A DNA stretch of 64,000 bases from Azotimanducus sp963663145 (GCA_963663145.1 OY760134.1:62001-126000); one strand, 5' to 3'. Positions 1 to 9,173 are shown, counted from the first letter of the stretch. A program made the numbers and translations. The notes: generated from the sequence alone by a model not told the origin.

Positions 1-1
1 C

Positions 2-553
2 ATGTTTCACGAAAGCCCTTTTGACCCGGTAGAAGACGTTGTGGCCGAAGCTAAGGAAGAGCGGGCCCAACTGCACCGTTTGCTGACGATATCAACCCCA
101 AGGGAGCGGATGCTCGTTCTGCTTACCGCTTTCGTGATGCTCCTGTTCGGTGCTTGGCTGTTCTTCGGCGATGTCACGCGAAACCTCACGGTGAAGGGAG
201 TGCTGATGGCATCGGTCTCGGAGCAACCGATGGCCGACGCCTCGTTCAGGTCGGTGGTGTGGCTCAATCCGAATGCCGCGCAGGAAATCAAGTCAGGCAT
301 GTCCGCCATCATCGAGGTGAAGGTGGATGGGATAACACGTCGCCTCCCTGGGAGTGTCGTGACGCTTGCGCCGATAGACTTGCCCGATTGGTTTGGGGCA
401 ATCGACCCCAAGGCTCCCGCGACCATGCGCCAGATGGATATCGTGCTCGACAAAAACCATAATCTAGAGCTCCAAGAGGCGCTTAAATGCCGCATCATCG
501 TCGAGCTCGGCGAGCAATCCCCCATCGCGCTCTTCGCACTGAGGCCAACCTAA
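2..553 (+). CDS. Compact HlyD-like (NHLM-type) secretion adaptor, 5' end uncertain
   Basis: The 183-residue reading frame has a soluble N-terminus, one membrane segment at about residues 37-56, and a short beta-rich periplasmic part with HlyD-like features (a 'SGMSAIIEVKVDG' stretch and a closing 'IALFALRP'). Membrane-fusion adaptors of NHLM bacteriocin systems have this N-terminus but normally carry a lipoyl/coiled-coil hairpin as well; none is visible here, so the protein is less than half the usual size. It ends one base before the C39-peptidase exporter gene, which fixes its context. The first ATG is at base 2, so the true start could lie outside the window. Role as exporter adaptor is inference from position and end similarity. 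Confidence 0.65.
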   Translation: MFHESPFDPVEDVVAEAKEERAQLHRLLTISTPRERMLVLLTAFVMLLFGAWLFFGDVTRNLTVKGVLMASVSEQPMADASFRSVVWLNPNAAQEIKSGMSAIIEVKVDGITRRLPGSVVTLAPIDLPDWFGAIDPKAPATMRQMDIVLDKNHNLELQEALKCRIIVELGEQSPIALFALRPT

Positions 554-554
554 G

Positions 555-2765
555 ATGCCGGCAGGAAGTGCGAAAGCGGCAAGTGCTCAGTCCGCATCCA
601 ATCGCACAAAACAAAGGATCGCCACGCCCATCTTGATGCAGTCGCACGTCGCGGAGTGTGGTGCCGCCTGCTTAGGGAGCGTACTTGGCTATTTCGGGCG
701 CTGGGAAAGCTTGAGCACGCTCCGTGAAAAATGTGAGGTCAGCCGCGACGGATCGAGCGCCGCCAGCATCTTACGCGCCGCCAGACACTATGGTCTCGAA
801 TGCCGAGGCGTGAACGTGAGTGCGAATATGCTCAAGCTGTTGCCCATGCCTCTCATCCTGTTTTGGCAATACAGTCATTTCGTGGTGCTTGAAGGCTTCG
901 ACGAGCAGCACTTCTATCTCAATGACCCGGCGGCCGGTCGCCGCACACTGTCTGCTGAAGAGTTCGAAAAGGGCTACAGTCGAATCGCCCTGCAATTGGC
1001 CCCCGGCGAGGACTTCGTGCCCGGTGGCGAACGCCCCTCACTCCTACAGCAATTGCGCACTTGGCTTGGCGGCTCGTGGGGGGTGCTTTCCGGCACCGCG
1101 GCGTGTGGCTTGATGCTGGCGCTGTTGACGCTCATTGTGCCAGTTTCCATAAGCCTGTTCGTGGACCAGGTGCTTATGAACCGAGGGGCTTGGGAAGGAT
1201 TGGTGGCTGCCTTGCTTGGCGGCGGCATTCTGGTCTACCTCCTTTCCTTGCTCAAACACCGTTTTCTCAAGCGGTTGGCGACCCGCATCTCCGTGACTGG
1301 TTCTATTGACGGCCTTACCCGCTTGTTGCGCCTGCCGATGGAATTCTTCACCCACCGACTGACGGGAGACTTGACCGAACGCATCGCCTCCATCGACAGA
1401 GTCGCAAAAAACCTCACTGAGCAACTCGTGGTGCTTGTGCTTGAAATGCTCATGAGCGCTATCTTTCTATTGGCAATACTCGCATACGACGTTCTTCTGG
1501 CGTTCATCATGCTGCTCTTGGCGGCGGCCAACGGGGCGCTAGCGCACTACATCAAGATGCTTGGCGCTGAGCGACACCATGAGATGCGGCGCGAACAGGG
1601 CTTGTTAATGGGTGTCGGCATGCAGATGTTGAGTCACGCAGAAAACCTTCGCGTAAGCGCCACGGACGATTTGTTCTTTTCCCGCTGGGGTGGCCAGCAG
1701 GCACGGGAGCGGGAAGCACGACAAGCGTACGCTGAGCTGGGCGACATCAATATGGCCTTGCCTGGACTGATGGCCGCGTTGCGGGCGGCAGCAATTATCG
1801 GCGTGGGGGCCGGATTGGTGGTTGCCGGTGAATTGACCTTAGGGGAGCTGGCCGGGCTCTATATCCTTGCGGAGATGTTCCTGTCCCCCGTTGGACGTTT
1901 CGTCGAATTCAGCGATAAACGCCAAGCGCTGGAAACGGACATGCAACGCCTTGAAGACATCTCCAAAGCGTCTGAAGACCCGCTTGTCCGCCGCCGACCC
2001 TCCGACACGCAATCCATTGCCACCTTCCAAGGCCGCTTGCAGCTTGCGGGTCAAGTTGAATTGCGCAACGTCACATTTGGCTATAACAAAAGTCGGCCGC
2101 CACTTCTTAAGGACTTCAATTTGATCATCAGACCCGGACAGCGGGTCGCCGTGGTCGGCCCCAGCGGGTCCGGCAAGTCGACGCTGTCGCGTTTGATTTC
2201 CGGCATCTATCAGCCTTGGTCCGGGGAAATCCTATTCGACGGCCATCATCGACACGAGGTTCCCGAGGAAGTGTTGCGACGCTCGCTTTCCATGGTTGAT
2301 CAGGAAATCGTGCTTTTTTCGGCATCCGTACGGGACAACATTACGCTGTGGAATCCGGTGATCCCGGATGAAAACATCGTTGCCGCAGCCCGAGATGCCT
2401 GCATTCATGATGCCATCTTACGCAGGCCGCACGGTTACTCGACCCTTGTGGACGAAGGCGGTGCGAACTTTAGTGGCGGCCAACAGCAGCGGCTGGAAAT
2501 CGCACGCGCGCTGGTGGGGAACCCGACGCTGGTGATTCTTGACGAGGCCACCAGTGCCCTTGATGCCGCAACCGAGGAGCTTGTCGACGACGCACTCCGC
2601 CGACGCGGCGCCACCTGTTTGATTGTCGCGCATCGGCTCAGTACCGTGCGGGACTGTGACGAGATCATCGTCCTCAACAAGGGGGTCGAAGCTCAACGCG
2701 GCACCCACGAGGCGTTGATCGCGGATGAGGAAGGCATCTACCACAATCTGGTCAAGGCGGGCTGA
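555..2765 (+). CDS. NHLM-family peptidase-containing ABC exporter (C39 peptidase + TMD + NBD)
   Basis: Residues about 22-150 form a C39 bacteriocin-processing peptidase: Gln29 and Cys35 in 'QSHVAECGAACL', His108 in 'YSHFVVLEGF', Asp124 in 'LNDPAAG' make the expected oxyanion/catalytic set. A six-helix ABC exporter domain follows (about 165-470), then a nucleotide-binding domain with Walker A 'GPSGSGKSTL', signature 'FSGGQQQR', Walker B 'LVILDEAT' and H-loop 'VAHRLST'. Such proteins (736 residues is typical) cleave leader peptides after a Gly-Gly or Gly-Ala-like site and export the core across the inner membrane. It lies one base after the adaptor gene and 4 bases before the second exporter gene, a tight operon. 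All key residues look intact. Confidence 0.93.
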   Translation: MPAGSAKAASAQSASNRTKQRIATPILMQSHVAECGAACLGSVLGYFGRWESLSTLREKCEVSRDGSSAASILRAARHYGLECRGVNVSANMLKLLPMPLILFWQYSHFVVLEGFDEQHFYLNDPAAGRRTLSAEEFEKGYSRIALQLAPGEDFVPGGERPSLLQQLRTWLGGSWGVLSGTAACGLMLALLTLIVPVSISLFVDQVLMNRGAWEGLVAALLGGGILVYLLSLLKHRFLKRLATRISVTGSIDGLTRLLRLPMEFFTHRLTGDLTERIASIDRVAKNLTEQLVVLVLEMLMSAIFLLAILAYDVLLAFIMLLLAAANGALAHYIKMLGAERHHEMRREQGLLMGVGMQMLSHAENLRVSATDDLFFSRWGGQQAREREARQAYAELGDINMALPGLMAALRAAAIIGVGAGLVVAGELTLGELAGLYILAEMFLSPVGRFVEFSDKRQALETDMQRLEDISKASEDPLVRRRPSDTQSIATFQGRLQLAGQVELRNVTFGYNKSRPPLLKDFNLIIRPGQRVAVVGPSGSGKSTLSRLISGIYQPWSGEILFDGHHRHEVPEEVLRRSLSMVDQEIVLFSASVRDNITLWNPVIPDENIVAAARDACIHDAILRRPHGYSTLVDEGGANFSGGQQQRLEIARALVGNPTLVILDEATSALDAATEELVDDALRRRGATCLIVAHRLSTVRDCDEIIVLNKGVEAQRGTHEALIADEEGIYHNLVKAG

Positions 2766-2769
2766 CCAA

Positions 2770-5682
2770 ATGGCCTTCTTATCACTCGGCGAACTTGCCG
2801 CCCAAGCGGGTACAGCCCGGCCTTGCGCCAGCAATCTGCCAATCATCATGGACGACCCGGAACGTGTGTGGATTGTCGATCAAGGCACCGTTGATCTATT
2901 CCTGATCGAACACAAGGAGGGAACCGAGCAGGCGGCACCACAACACCTGCTTCGCGCAACGCGGGGAAGGTTGATTCCGGGCATGGCATCCAACGAGGAT
3001 GACACCACGCTCAGGCTCTTGGCGAAGGGGCTCCCCGGCACCATCCTGAGGCGATTGCGAATTTCCGATCTCGCCCGAGTCGACCCGGAAGAATTGGCAA
3101 AACAGGCGGATGCCTGGGTCACAGGCGTGACCAACGCGCTCTGCCGTTTCGCACCTCACCGTCCGCGACCTACTGCACTCGCCGAACCCGGTGTCAGCGA
3201 AACGTATCTGCCCGGTACTCTTAGTGTAAGGCGAGGTGTCAAATGGGTCGCGGTTCCTCCGAAGGGTACAAGCCTGTTCCTCGATCTTATTGATACGGCG
3301 GAATTGGCATCGGCAAGCGATCGCTATGAGCCTGTGGTTCCCCTCACCCCGAAAGCCTGGCTCAGTCTATTCGACGAAGTGGCGCTATTCACAAAGTCCT
3401 CGGCAACCCTTGCCAGAGAGGGGGCGCTGCTGCCAGCGCTTTCTTCATTTCACAAGGCGGCATTCGTGCTGGAGCGTGTCAATCGACGATTGGCGGTAGT
3501 CGATCAGGCCAACTTGGAACGCGCACGGGTAAGGCAGCGTCGTGGAGATGAATCCAGCGCGCGGCATGAGCTGTTGAATGTGTATGGGCGGTCCACCGAC
3601 CAGAGCGATATGAGCGGAGATCCCTTGCTCGATGCGCTGAAGATCATCGGCCAGCGCGAGGGGATCCAATTCAAAGTTCCAAGTCGCTCAGAGTCTTCTG
3701 ATTCCACCTTGCGTCTCGTCGATGTCCTTGAAGCATCGGGCGTGCGCGCGCGGCGCGTCATCCTCAACCCCGACGAGAAATGGTGGCGAGCCGAAAGCAC
3801 TGCGGTTCTCGCCTTCCGAACCGAGGACGAACACCCTGTGGCGCTGCTGCCCACCATATTTGGCGGGTACAAACAGATCGATCCGGCCGCCAAACGCAGC
3901 TCGCGGGTTTCTCCCGAGATCGCCAAATCGCTCGCAAAGCACGCGTGGATGTTTTACCCGCCACTGCCCTCCGCAACTGCGAAGCCCGCCGACCTTTTGG
4001 CTATGGGTATGCGCGGCTCGGGAGCGACCCTGGTGCGATTGGTGCTCTCCGGACTCACCGCAGGTCTTCTCAAGCTCGTGCCCGCGCTCGCCCTCGGTTT
4101 GGTTGCAAATCACATTGTCGCTGGCGAAAGCCTTGGCGCGCTCTACGCGGTGATGGTCGCGCTTGCCGGAGCCGGCCTCTTGGGCGCATTGCTGCATCTG
4201 CTGCAAAGCAAGTCCATGATGCGCTTGGAAGGGCAGACCTTCTCGCGGGTCGAAGCAGCCTACTGGGACCGCCTTATGCGATTACCGCCGAGCGTTCTGC
4301 ATCGCTATCCCGCCGGCAGCCTTGCCATGTCGGGGACCGGTTTCCAAAGTCTGCGCGAGGGGTTTCAGGGGCTTGTTGCGGAGAGTGTTCTCTCCTTCCT
4401 TTTTCTACTCCCGATATTCGCCGTCATCATCTTCTATGAATCGACGCTTGGCATCATTGCTCTCCTGTTCAGTCTTGCTTCGCTCGCAATTGCGGTCAGG
4501 CTTGGTCTGCGCCAAATGCCACTCCATGGGAAGCTGATCAATGTGGTGCGGCAGGTGATTGATCAATTAACCCAGATCATGCGTGGCATCACCAAGCTGC
4601 GCGTCGAACACGCCGAAGGTTCGGCGTTCGCGACCTGGGCGCGGAACTTTTCCAAGCAAAAGCGTATGGAACTTCAAGTCGCCCGTCTCGAAGGACATAT
4701 GCAAGCCTTTGGTGCCGCGCTGCCTTTCATCGCCGGCGCTGTGTTGCTCGTGGCGGTTGCAACCCTCAGTGAGCGCAATATGCCGGTCGGCGACTTCCTC
4801 GTCGTCTACGCGCTATTTATCGCTTTCCAAGCTGCGATTGCCCGGCTCGGCGACACCATAGGCGTGGTCGCTGCCGGGATGTCGGCATTCGACCACATGC
4901 GCCCACTGCTCGCGGCAACTGTAGAGACTGAAGCCGACGGCGAGCCGGTCGAATATCTGGGCGGAGAGATACTGCTCGACCACCTGTCCTTCCGCTACGA
5001 TGCGGACGGCCCCTTGATTCTCGACGATGTCACCATTCACGCCCATCCCGGAGAATTCGTCGCCATTGCCGGTGAATCTGGTGCGGGCAAGAGCACCCTC
5101 TTTCGGCTGGCATTGGGCCTTGACGAGCCAACCACGGGTGCCGTGTACTACGATGGTCGCGATATTCAGCACTTGAATTTGAAACAACTGCGTCGGCATA
5201 TCGGCACGGTGCCGCAGTCCGTGCAGCTTCACACTCAGGACATCTGGGACAATATCGCCGCCCATCACCAACAAGCCTCCAGCGACGATGTCTGGCAAGC
5301 GGCGGAGTTGTCTGGAATCAAGCAGGAGGTGCAAGCCATGCCGATGGGCATGATGACGCCGGTTGACACAGGCTCCAGTGTGTTGTCTGGCGGCGAGAGT
5401 CAGCGCGTCACCATCGCGCGCGCACTGGTCCGCAATCCGCGAGTATTGCTTCTGGATGAAGCAACCAATTGGCTCGACAATGAAAACCAAGCCAAGGTCA
5501 TGCAGAACTTGGCCGCCCTCACCGCAACGCGCATCGTGATCGCGCACCGTCTTTCCACCTTGCAGCAGGCAGACAGAATTTACGTCCTACAGGCCGGAAA
5601 GATCGTCCAGTGCGGTTCTTTCCGAGAACTCATGGAGGTAGAGGGTGTCTTCAGCGACCTTGTGCGCAGACAGGTCGCCTAG
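2770..5682 (+). CDS. NHLM-family ABC exporter permease/ATPase, second subunit
   Basis: A 970-residue protein with a long N-terminal region (about 1-430, no peptidase motif), a six-helix ABC transmembrane domain (about 430-700) and a C-terminal ATPase with Walker A 'GESGAGKSTL', signature 'LSGGESQR', Walker B 'VLLLDEAT' and H-loop 'IAHRLST'. The architecture and length match the second ABC subunit that accompanies the peptidase-type exporter in NHLM bacteriocin loci, so the two probably form a heterodimer. The D-loop reads 'NWLD' rather than the common 'SALD'. The ATG at 2770 is chosen because it follows the upstream stop by four bases; a frame opening at 2725 overlaps the preceding gene and lacks homology-like sequence. 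Confidence 0.9.
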   Translation: MAFLSLGELAAQAGTARPCASNLPIIMDDPERVWIVDQGTVDLFLIEHKEGTEQAAPQHLLRATRGRLIPGMASNEDDTTLRLLAKGLPGTILRRLRISDLARVDPEELAKQADAWVTGVTNALCRFAPHRPRPTALAEPGVSETYLPGTLSVRRGVKWVAVPPKGTSLFLDLIDTAELASASDRYEPVVPLTPKAWLSLFDEVALFTKSSATLAREGALLPALSSFHKAAFVLERVNRRLAVVDQANLERARVRQRRGDESSARHELLNVYGRSTDQSDMSGDPLLDALKIIGQREGIQFKVPSRSESSDSTLRLVDVLEASGVRARRVILNPDEKWWRAESTAVLAFRTEDEHPVALLPTIFGGYKQIDPAAKRSSRVSPEIAKSLAKHAWMFYPPLPSATAKPADLLAMGMRGSGATLVRLVLSGLTAGLLKLVPALALGLVANHIVAGESLGALYAVMVALAGAGLLGALLHLLQSKSMMRLEGQTFSRVEAAYWDRLMRLPPSVLHRYPAGSLAMSGTGFQSLREGFQGLVAESVLSFLFLLPIFAVIIFYESTLGIIALLFSLASLAIAVRLGLRQMPLHGKLINVVRQVIDQLTQIMRGITKLRVEHAEGSAFATWARNFSKQKRMELQVARLEGHMQAFGAALPFIAGAVLLVAVATLSERNMPVGDFLVVYALFIAFQAAIARLGDTIGVVAAGMSAFDHMRPLLAATVETEADGEPVEYLGGEILLDHLSFRYDADGPLILDDVTIHAHPGEFVAIAGESGAGKSTLFRLALGLDEPTTGAVYYDGRDIQHLNLKQLRRHIGTVPQSVQLHTQDIWDNIAAHHQQASSDDVWQAAELSGIKQEVQAMPMGMMTPVDTGSSVLSGGESQRVTIARALVRNPRVLLLDEATNWLDNENQAKVMQNLAALTATRIVIAHRLSTLQQADRIYVLQAGKIVQCGSFRELMEVEGVFSDLVRRQVA

Positions 5683-5697
5683 CCGGGACTCAACACC

Positions 5698-7014
5698 GTG
5701 AAGAATGCCGGCAAGTTCGACCCGCAGGCGCTCGTCTCGAAAGCAAGGAAAGACGATGCGTTTCGCGAGCGCTTGCTTGCGAACCCTAAGCAAACCCTCG
5801 AAGAAGAATTCGCTGTCACGCTCGCCGAGGGTCATGACCTATTCGTGCACGCCGAGTCCGACGGCACCACACATCTGGTGCTTCCCCCGAAAGACAGATT
5901 CAGCGAAGAGGAGCGTGAGGCGGCGAGAGCCGGTACCGCTTCGCTTGAGTTTCTCAAAAAGACCATGTACGACCCCGCGCCCCCGAAGCGCGTCCACAGT
6001 CCAAGGATTTCAGCCCAAGCATTTGAGTCTCTCGCTCCGAATGCGCTGGCCCAGGCGGGGCGGGAGAGCATTCGCCGCGGCTTGGAGTTCCTTGAATCCA
6101 CGATTGATGAGAGGGGCGCATGGCACTGCATCCGCTATCACTTGGTCGATGACAAGATTCCAAGGCATTACGAGAAACCGGCCTTCATTTCCGCGCTCTG
6201 CGTTCTAGCATTAGAAAGCAGCAATGAACCACGCGCCAGAGACATCTGTGCTCGTACCAAGGCATACATCATCGACACCATGGAGTATCCCGGCCTTTGG
6301 CGTTACTATCGTCACCTGCCGCCGGATCTCGACAGCAGCACACTTTGCTCACTTGTCATAGGGTCGCATCCTTGGGTTCTGTTGGAGCGAAACCTGCCGG
6401 CCATGCTGGAGAACCGCGACGAAAATGGCTGCTATACGACTTGGGTACTAGCAGAAGGAGAACCCGATGTGGTGGTGACCTTTCGCATTGAAGCCGACCC
6501 GGTGGTGAACGCAAATGTCATCGCCTACTTGGGCGACCGCGAGGAAACCAAAGCAGCGCAAAATTGGATTGAAAAGTTGATCACTGAAGATCGCCTCGCC
6601 GGGTCATCCAAGTGGTATCCAGACGAAGCCTCCATCTACTATGCAATCACTCGCGCAATCATCCGCGCATCGCCCGCCTTTCATGGATTGCAGCCGATTC
6701 TAGCTGACCGCATCCGCAACCTCGCCTCTGAAAGCGGGGATTTCGATAACATCCTGCAGGCCGCCCAAGCCGTATCAGCGCTCTACAATATCGATAGCCT
6801 TGAGTCCGCCGATGCCGCGCAGTACATCAAGGGTTTCTTGTCTGAGCAGGCAGAGGACGGCAGCTGGCCCGAATTACTGGCCTTTGGAGATCAATTTCTC
6901 AAATGGGGAATTGTGGGACAGATAGGCCATGCTTCCGAATCCGTCACCACCGCCTTTTGCGTAGAAGCTTTGGAACGATGCGTCGAGGTCATCCAAGCGG
7001 AGCCAGTTGGATGA
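5698..7014 (+). CDS. NHLP leader fused to an alpha/alpha-toroid (terpene-cyclase/prenyltransferase-like) protein
   Basis: A 438-residue protein from a GTG start. Residues about 8-79 read as a nitrile-hydratase-related (NHLP) leader: 'AFRERLLANPKQTLEEEFAV' followed by 'LVLPP' (60-64), an acidic 'FSEEERE' helix and 'ARAG' at 76-79, where bacteriocin leaders end in a double-glycine-type site. Residues about 120-430 resemble squalene-cyclase/prenyltransferase repeats: 'PPDLDSST' (209-215), 'VVNANVIAYLG', a QW-type 'QAEDGSW' (384-390) and 'SESVTTAFCVEAL'. The usual short peptide core is absent. It is 15 bases downstream of the exporter genes and in the same direction. Known family facts say NHLP leaders direct modification and export; that this enzyme-like body is itself the exported cargo is inference. 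It could instead be a leader-docked modifying enzyme. Confidence 0.8.
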   Translation: MKNAGKFDPQALVSKARKDDAFRERLLANPKQTLEEEFAVTLAEGHDLFVHAESDGTTHLVLPPKDRFSEEEREAARAGTASLEFLKKTMYDPAPPKRVHSPRISAQAFESLAPNALAQAGRESIRRGLEFLESTIDERGAWHCIRYHLVDDKIPRHYEKPAFISALCVLALESSNEPRARDICARTKAYIIDTMEYPGLWRYYRHLPPDLDSSTLCSLVIGSHPWVLLERNLPAMLENRDENGCYTTWVLAEGEPDVVVTFRIEADPVVNANVIAYLGDREETKAAQNWIEKLITEDRLAGSSKWYPDEASIYYAITRAIIRASPAFHGLQPILADRIRNLASESGDFDNILQAAQAVSALYNIDSLESADAAQYIKGFLSEQAEDGSWPELLAFGDQFLKWGIVGQIGHASESVTTAFCVEALERCVEVIQAEPVG

Positions 7015-7053
7015 GTTCGGGAATAGCATCCGAAACGAGAATGGGGAGGATGG

Positions 7054-7573
7054 TTGCGGCGAAAACGCAGACTCGCGTTAAGAAGAATCGTTGGTCATTT
7101 TGAGTCGTGCGAAGAACCGGCACCGGCTTCCGTGGCGCGATGGGCCTTGATTCAGCTGGCTTCACAAGCAGGGAAGCGTGGTCAGCATGAAGAGGCGACT
7201 CTATTAGCATCCCGAGCGCTTGCAAGAGCGGACAGCGACTACCAGATAGGTCTACAGGGCAACGCCTTACTCCTCAGATCGGCGGCGCACATGGGGTGTG
7301 GCTGTGTGGATTCCGCAACTGAAGACCTCAAAGAAGCTCTTTCACTGCTCCCTAGGATCGATCCATTTCCTTCCGGTGCGACAACAGCAATGGTTGAATT
7401 TGCAAAGGTCGCGGGAGCGGAACAAGCGGCCGCACTCATTGAGGAGTCTCCATCCTCTATTGGCGGCACTGCACATGGAGCTCGGCAAGAGCGTCAAGGT
7501 TCCACGAGAAGTCGCGGAAGTGGCCGAAGATATCCGCAAGAACTTTCGTGCTCGGGAGGTCGCGATGCGCTAA
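7054..7573 (+). pseudogene. Frameshifted helical-repeat (TPR-like) protein of the NHLM operon
   Basis: The frame opening at TTG 7054 (preceded by GGGGAGGA at 7043-7050) reads as TPR-like helices, for example 'ARWALIQLASQAGKRGQHEE' and 'DSATEDLKEALSLLP'. Near 7440-7470 protein-like sequence leaves this frame and continues in the +1 frame as 'LLAALHMELGKSVKVPREVA' down to the TAA ending at 7573, while the original frame degenerates into Arg/Ser/Gly-rich noise. I therefore read it as one gene with a single frameshift, either real or a sequencing error. A second small frame, ATG at 7011 overlapping the stop of the preceding gene, runs 30 codons only. Function is unknown; position suggests a role beside the exporter cargo. 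Confidence 0.5.
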
Positions 7574-7747
7574 CCGGAAGTCGTGGATACTGCCGCGCAG
7601 ACTGGGGCTTCAATGGGAGCGCCCATTCACACTGCAACTTGTACTCAATAGAATCCACAACCTAGTACTGTCCATCGACAGCCAATATCCTCCAGCGATT
7701 GAGCCGTTTGGGCAAGTGCCCTCGCTCACTCGCCGCATCCTTAGCGG

Positions 7748-8650
7748 CTACCTCGCCAATTCAGCAGAGTCGCTCGATTGGAGTTCCCGGTAAAGTCCAC
7801 TCACGGTGAGCACCAGCGCTTGGCGACCATCCGCCGACAGCGCTTGCTCATGAGTTTTGATTGTGAGAAATCGCCTCATCTGATCACGAAATTCATCCCC
7901 TTCCACAATCGAAGGAAGGCGTCTCAAGATGTCTTCGATCAATGCGGGGTAGTCGGCGATGTTGTAGTCGCGAATTTTTGCTTTCACCATGTCCGGACGA
8001 ACGCGAGTACCCTGCCGTGCCAACCACGACAAATCCCAAATGTCACGATGCCGCAGGTATTTGGACGCGGCCAAGGACACCAGCTTGTCCGCCGCCATCT
8101 CATCGAGTGATTCCACAGCGATGAGTGTATTGTCGTATCCGTCAGGCAGGAACGGGTAGGTCTTCTTCAGCGGAAGAACCTGCCTCGTATGGGCAGGAAC
8201 ATTTGCGACTTCGATCTTGATCCGTTGTCTGGGCAAGTCAGGGCGTCCAGGGCTGGTTTCGATTGACACTTGCCACTTGTCGACACGCAATGACGAGTGA
8301 TCTGTAGGGTGGCGAAGGAGGCGGGGCTCTTTAATCGACACTTGAAGACCGTATCGTGCTGAAAGATGTTCCGTGAGGATGCGCTTCAGGTCTTTCAAGC
8401 TGTCGGGCGAAAACTCCCGACCCCCAACAAAATCCAGATCTTCGCTGTAGCGCGGCGACCCGTGGCACAGCCGTAGAGCGGTGCCACCTTGAAACACCAA
8501 GCCACGCAGCAGACCCTCCTCGCTCAAACGGAACAAGATGTCGTGGTGGAACAACTCTTTGTGGATGACCGGCTCCAAGTGGGGGGAGCGCAGGTCGCGC
8601 ATGGCCAGTTCAAGCAGCGCCTCCAAATCTACGCTACCACTATTCATCAT
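7748..8650 (-). CDS. AbiEii-type nucleotidyltransferase toxin
   Basis: A 300-residue protein with the nucleotidyltransferase signature 'GGTALRLCHGSPRYSEDLDF' near residues 55-74, followed by 'ETSPGRPDLPRQRIKIEV' and later 'AADKLVSLAASKYLRHRDIWD'. This is the pattern of the AbiEii/AbiGii family, the toxin half of type IV abortive-infection toxin-antitoxin pairs; some family members modify tRNA acceptor ends. Its start overlaps the end of the AbiEi-like gene by 11 bases, so the two are translationally coupled with the antitoxin first. The two tandem ATGs at 8650 and 8647 make the start slightly ambiguous. No disruption is visible. Confidence 0.88.
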   Translation of the reverse strand: MMNSGSVDLEALLELAMRDLRSPHLEPVIHKELFHHDILFRLSEEGLLRGLVFQGGTALRLCHGSPRYSEDLDFVGGREFSPDSLKDLKRILTEHLSARYGLQVSIKEPRLLRHPTDHSSLRVDKWQVSIETSPGRPDLPRQRIKIEVANVPAHTRQVLPLKKTYPFLPDGYDNTLIAVESLDEMAADKLVSLAASKYLRHRDIWDLSWLARQGTRVRPDMVKAKIRDYNIADYPALIEDILRRLPSIVEGDEFRDQMRRFLTIKTHEQALSADGRQALVLTVSGLYRELQSSDSAELAR

Positions 8651-9173
8651 GCAGCGCCTCCAGATCGACCATGTTTGTGTTACGTCCGACTCGCATCAGG
8701 TCGCGATAGGCCTTGTGCTTGCCCGCGATTCTGAGCGGGCGTCCCGCATCGTGAATGTCACTGAGCACCTCAGTGTGCGGACGGGCGGTGTGGGTGAATT
8801 CGATAGTGCCGAAAGGGGTGTCAAACTCCCCTTTCCGCCCTGTCGTCATGATTGTGAGTCGCATGGGAATCTGTGAGATCACGCCGTACTGAGACAGCGC
8901 GGACTCAAGGCTAAGGTAACTGGTGTCGCCCCGGCGCAAAGCCTTGGCGATGTGCTCTAGTGTGTGCCGGAATCCACTGCCCGACAGCAGATTTACATAG
9001 ATGCCTCTCGCGGCCCGCGCCAGAACGCCGGAAGTAACCAGCCGGTCGATGCCGGCCTGCAGGGTTCGCGGGCTGTCCTCGGGGAACAGCGTAGCAAGGT
9101 TTGAATGGGTGAATACCTGTTGTCCCATTCTGTCTTGCTCTGTCAGCCGGTGGATGGCCTCGATCTGTTTCAC
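8640..9173 (-). CDS. AbiEi-type antitoxin / transcriptional regulator
   Basis: A 177-residue protein: an N-terminal winged-helix-like segment ('QVFTHSNLATLFPEDSPRTL ... GVLARAARGIYVNL', residues about 19-62) followed by the AbiEi C-terminal domain ('SYLSLESALSQYGVISQIP', 'TIMTTGRKGEFDTPFGTIEF'). In this family the N-terminal domain represses the operon and the C-terminal domain neutralises the AbiEii toxin. Immediate overlap with the AbiEii gene supports the pairing. Likely self-regulated: an AT-rich perfect palindrome sits about 30-45 bases upstream of its start. Confidence 0.85.
   Translation of the reverse strand: MKQIEAIHRLTEQDRMGQQVFTHSNLATLFPEDSPRTLQAGIDRLVTSGVLARAARGIYVNLLSGSGFRHTLEHIAKALRRGDTSYLSLESALSQYGVISQIPMRLTIMTTGRKGEFDTPFGTIEFTHTARPHTEVLSDIHDAGRPLRIAGKHKAYRDLMRVGRNTNMVDLEALHDE

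Noticed and set aside
5698..7014. Possibility that this gene is an ordinary squalene-hopene cyclase
   Set aside because: It is far shorter than such cyclases, lacks a clear DxDD motif, and has an N-terminal leader segment fitting NHLP peptides and the exporter genes beside it.
7548..7793. 81-codon plus-strand frame after the broken repeat gene
   Set aside because: Overlaps the 3' end of the AbiEii gene and shows no motif; could be remnant sequence but cannot be supported.
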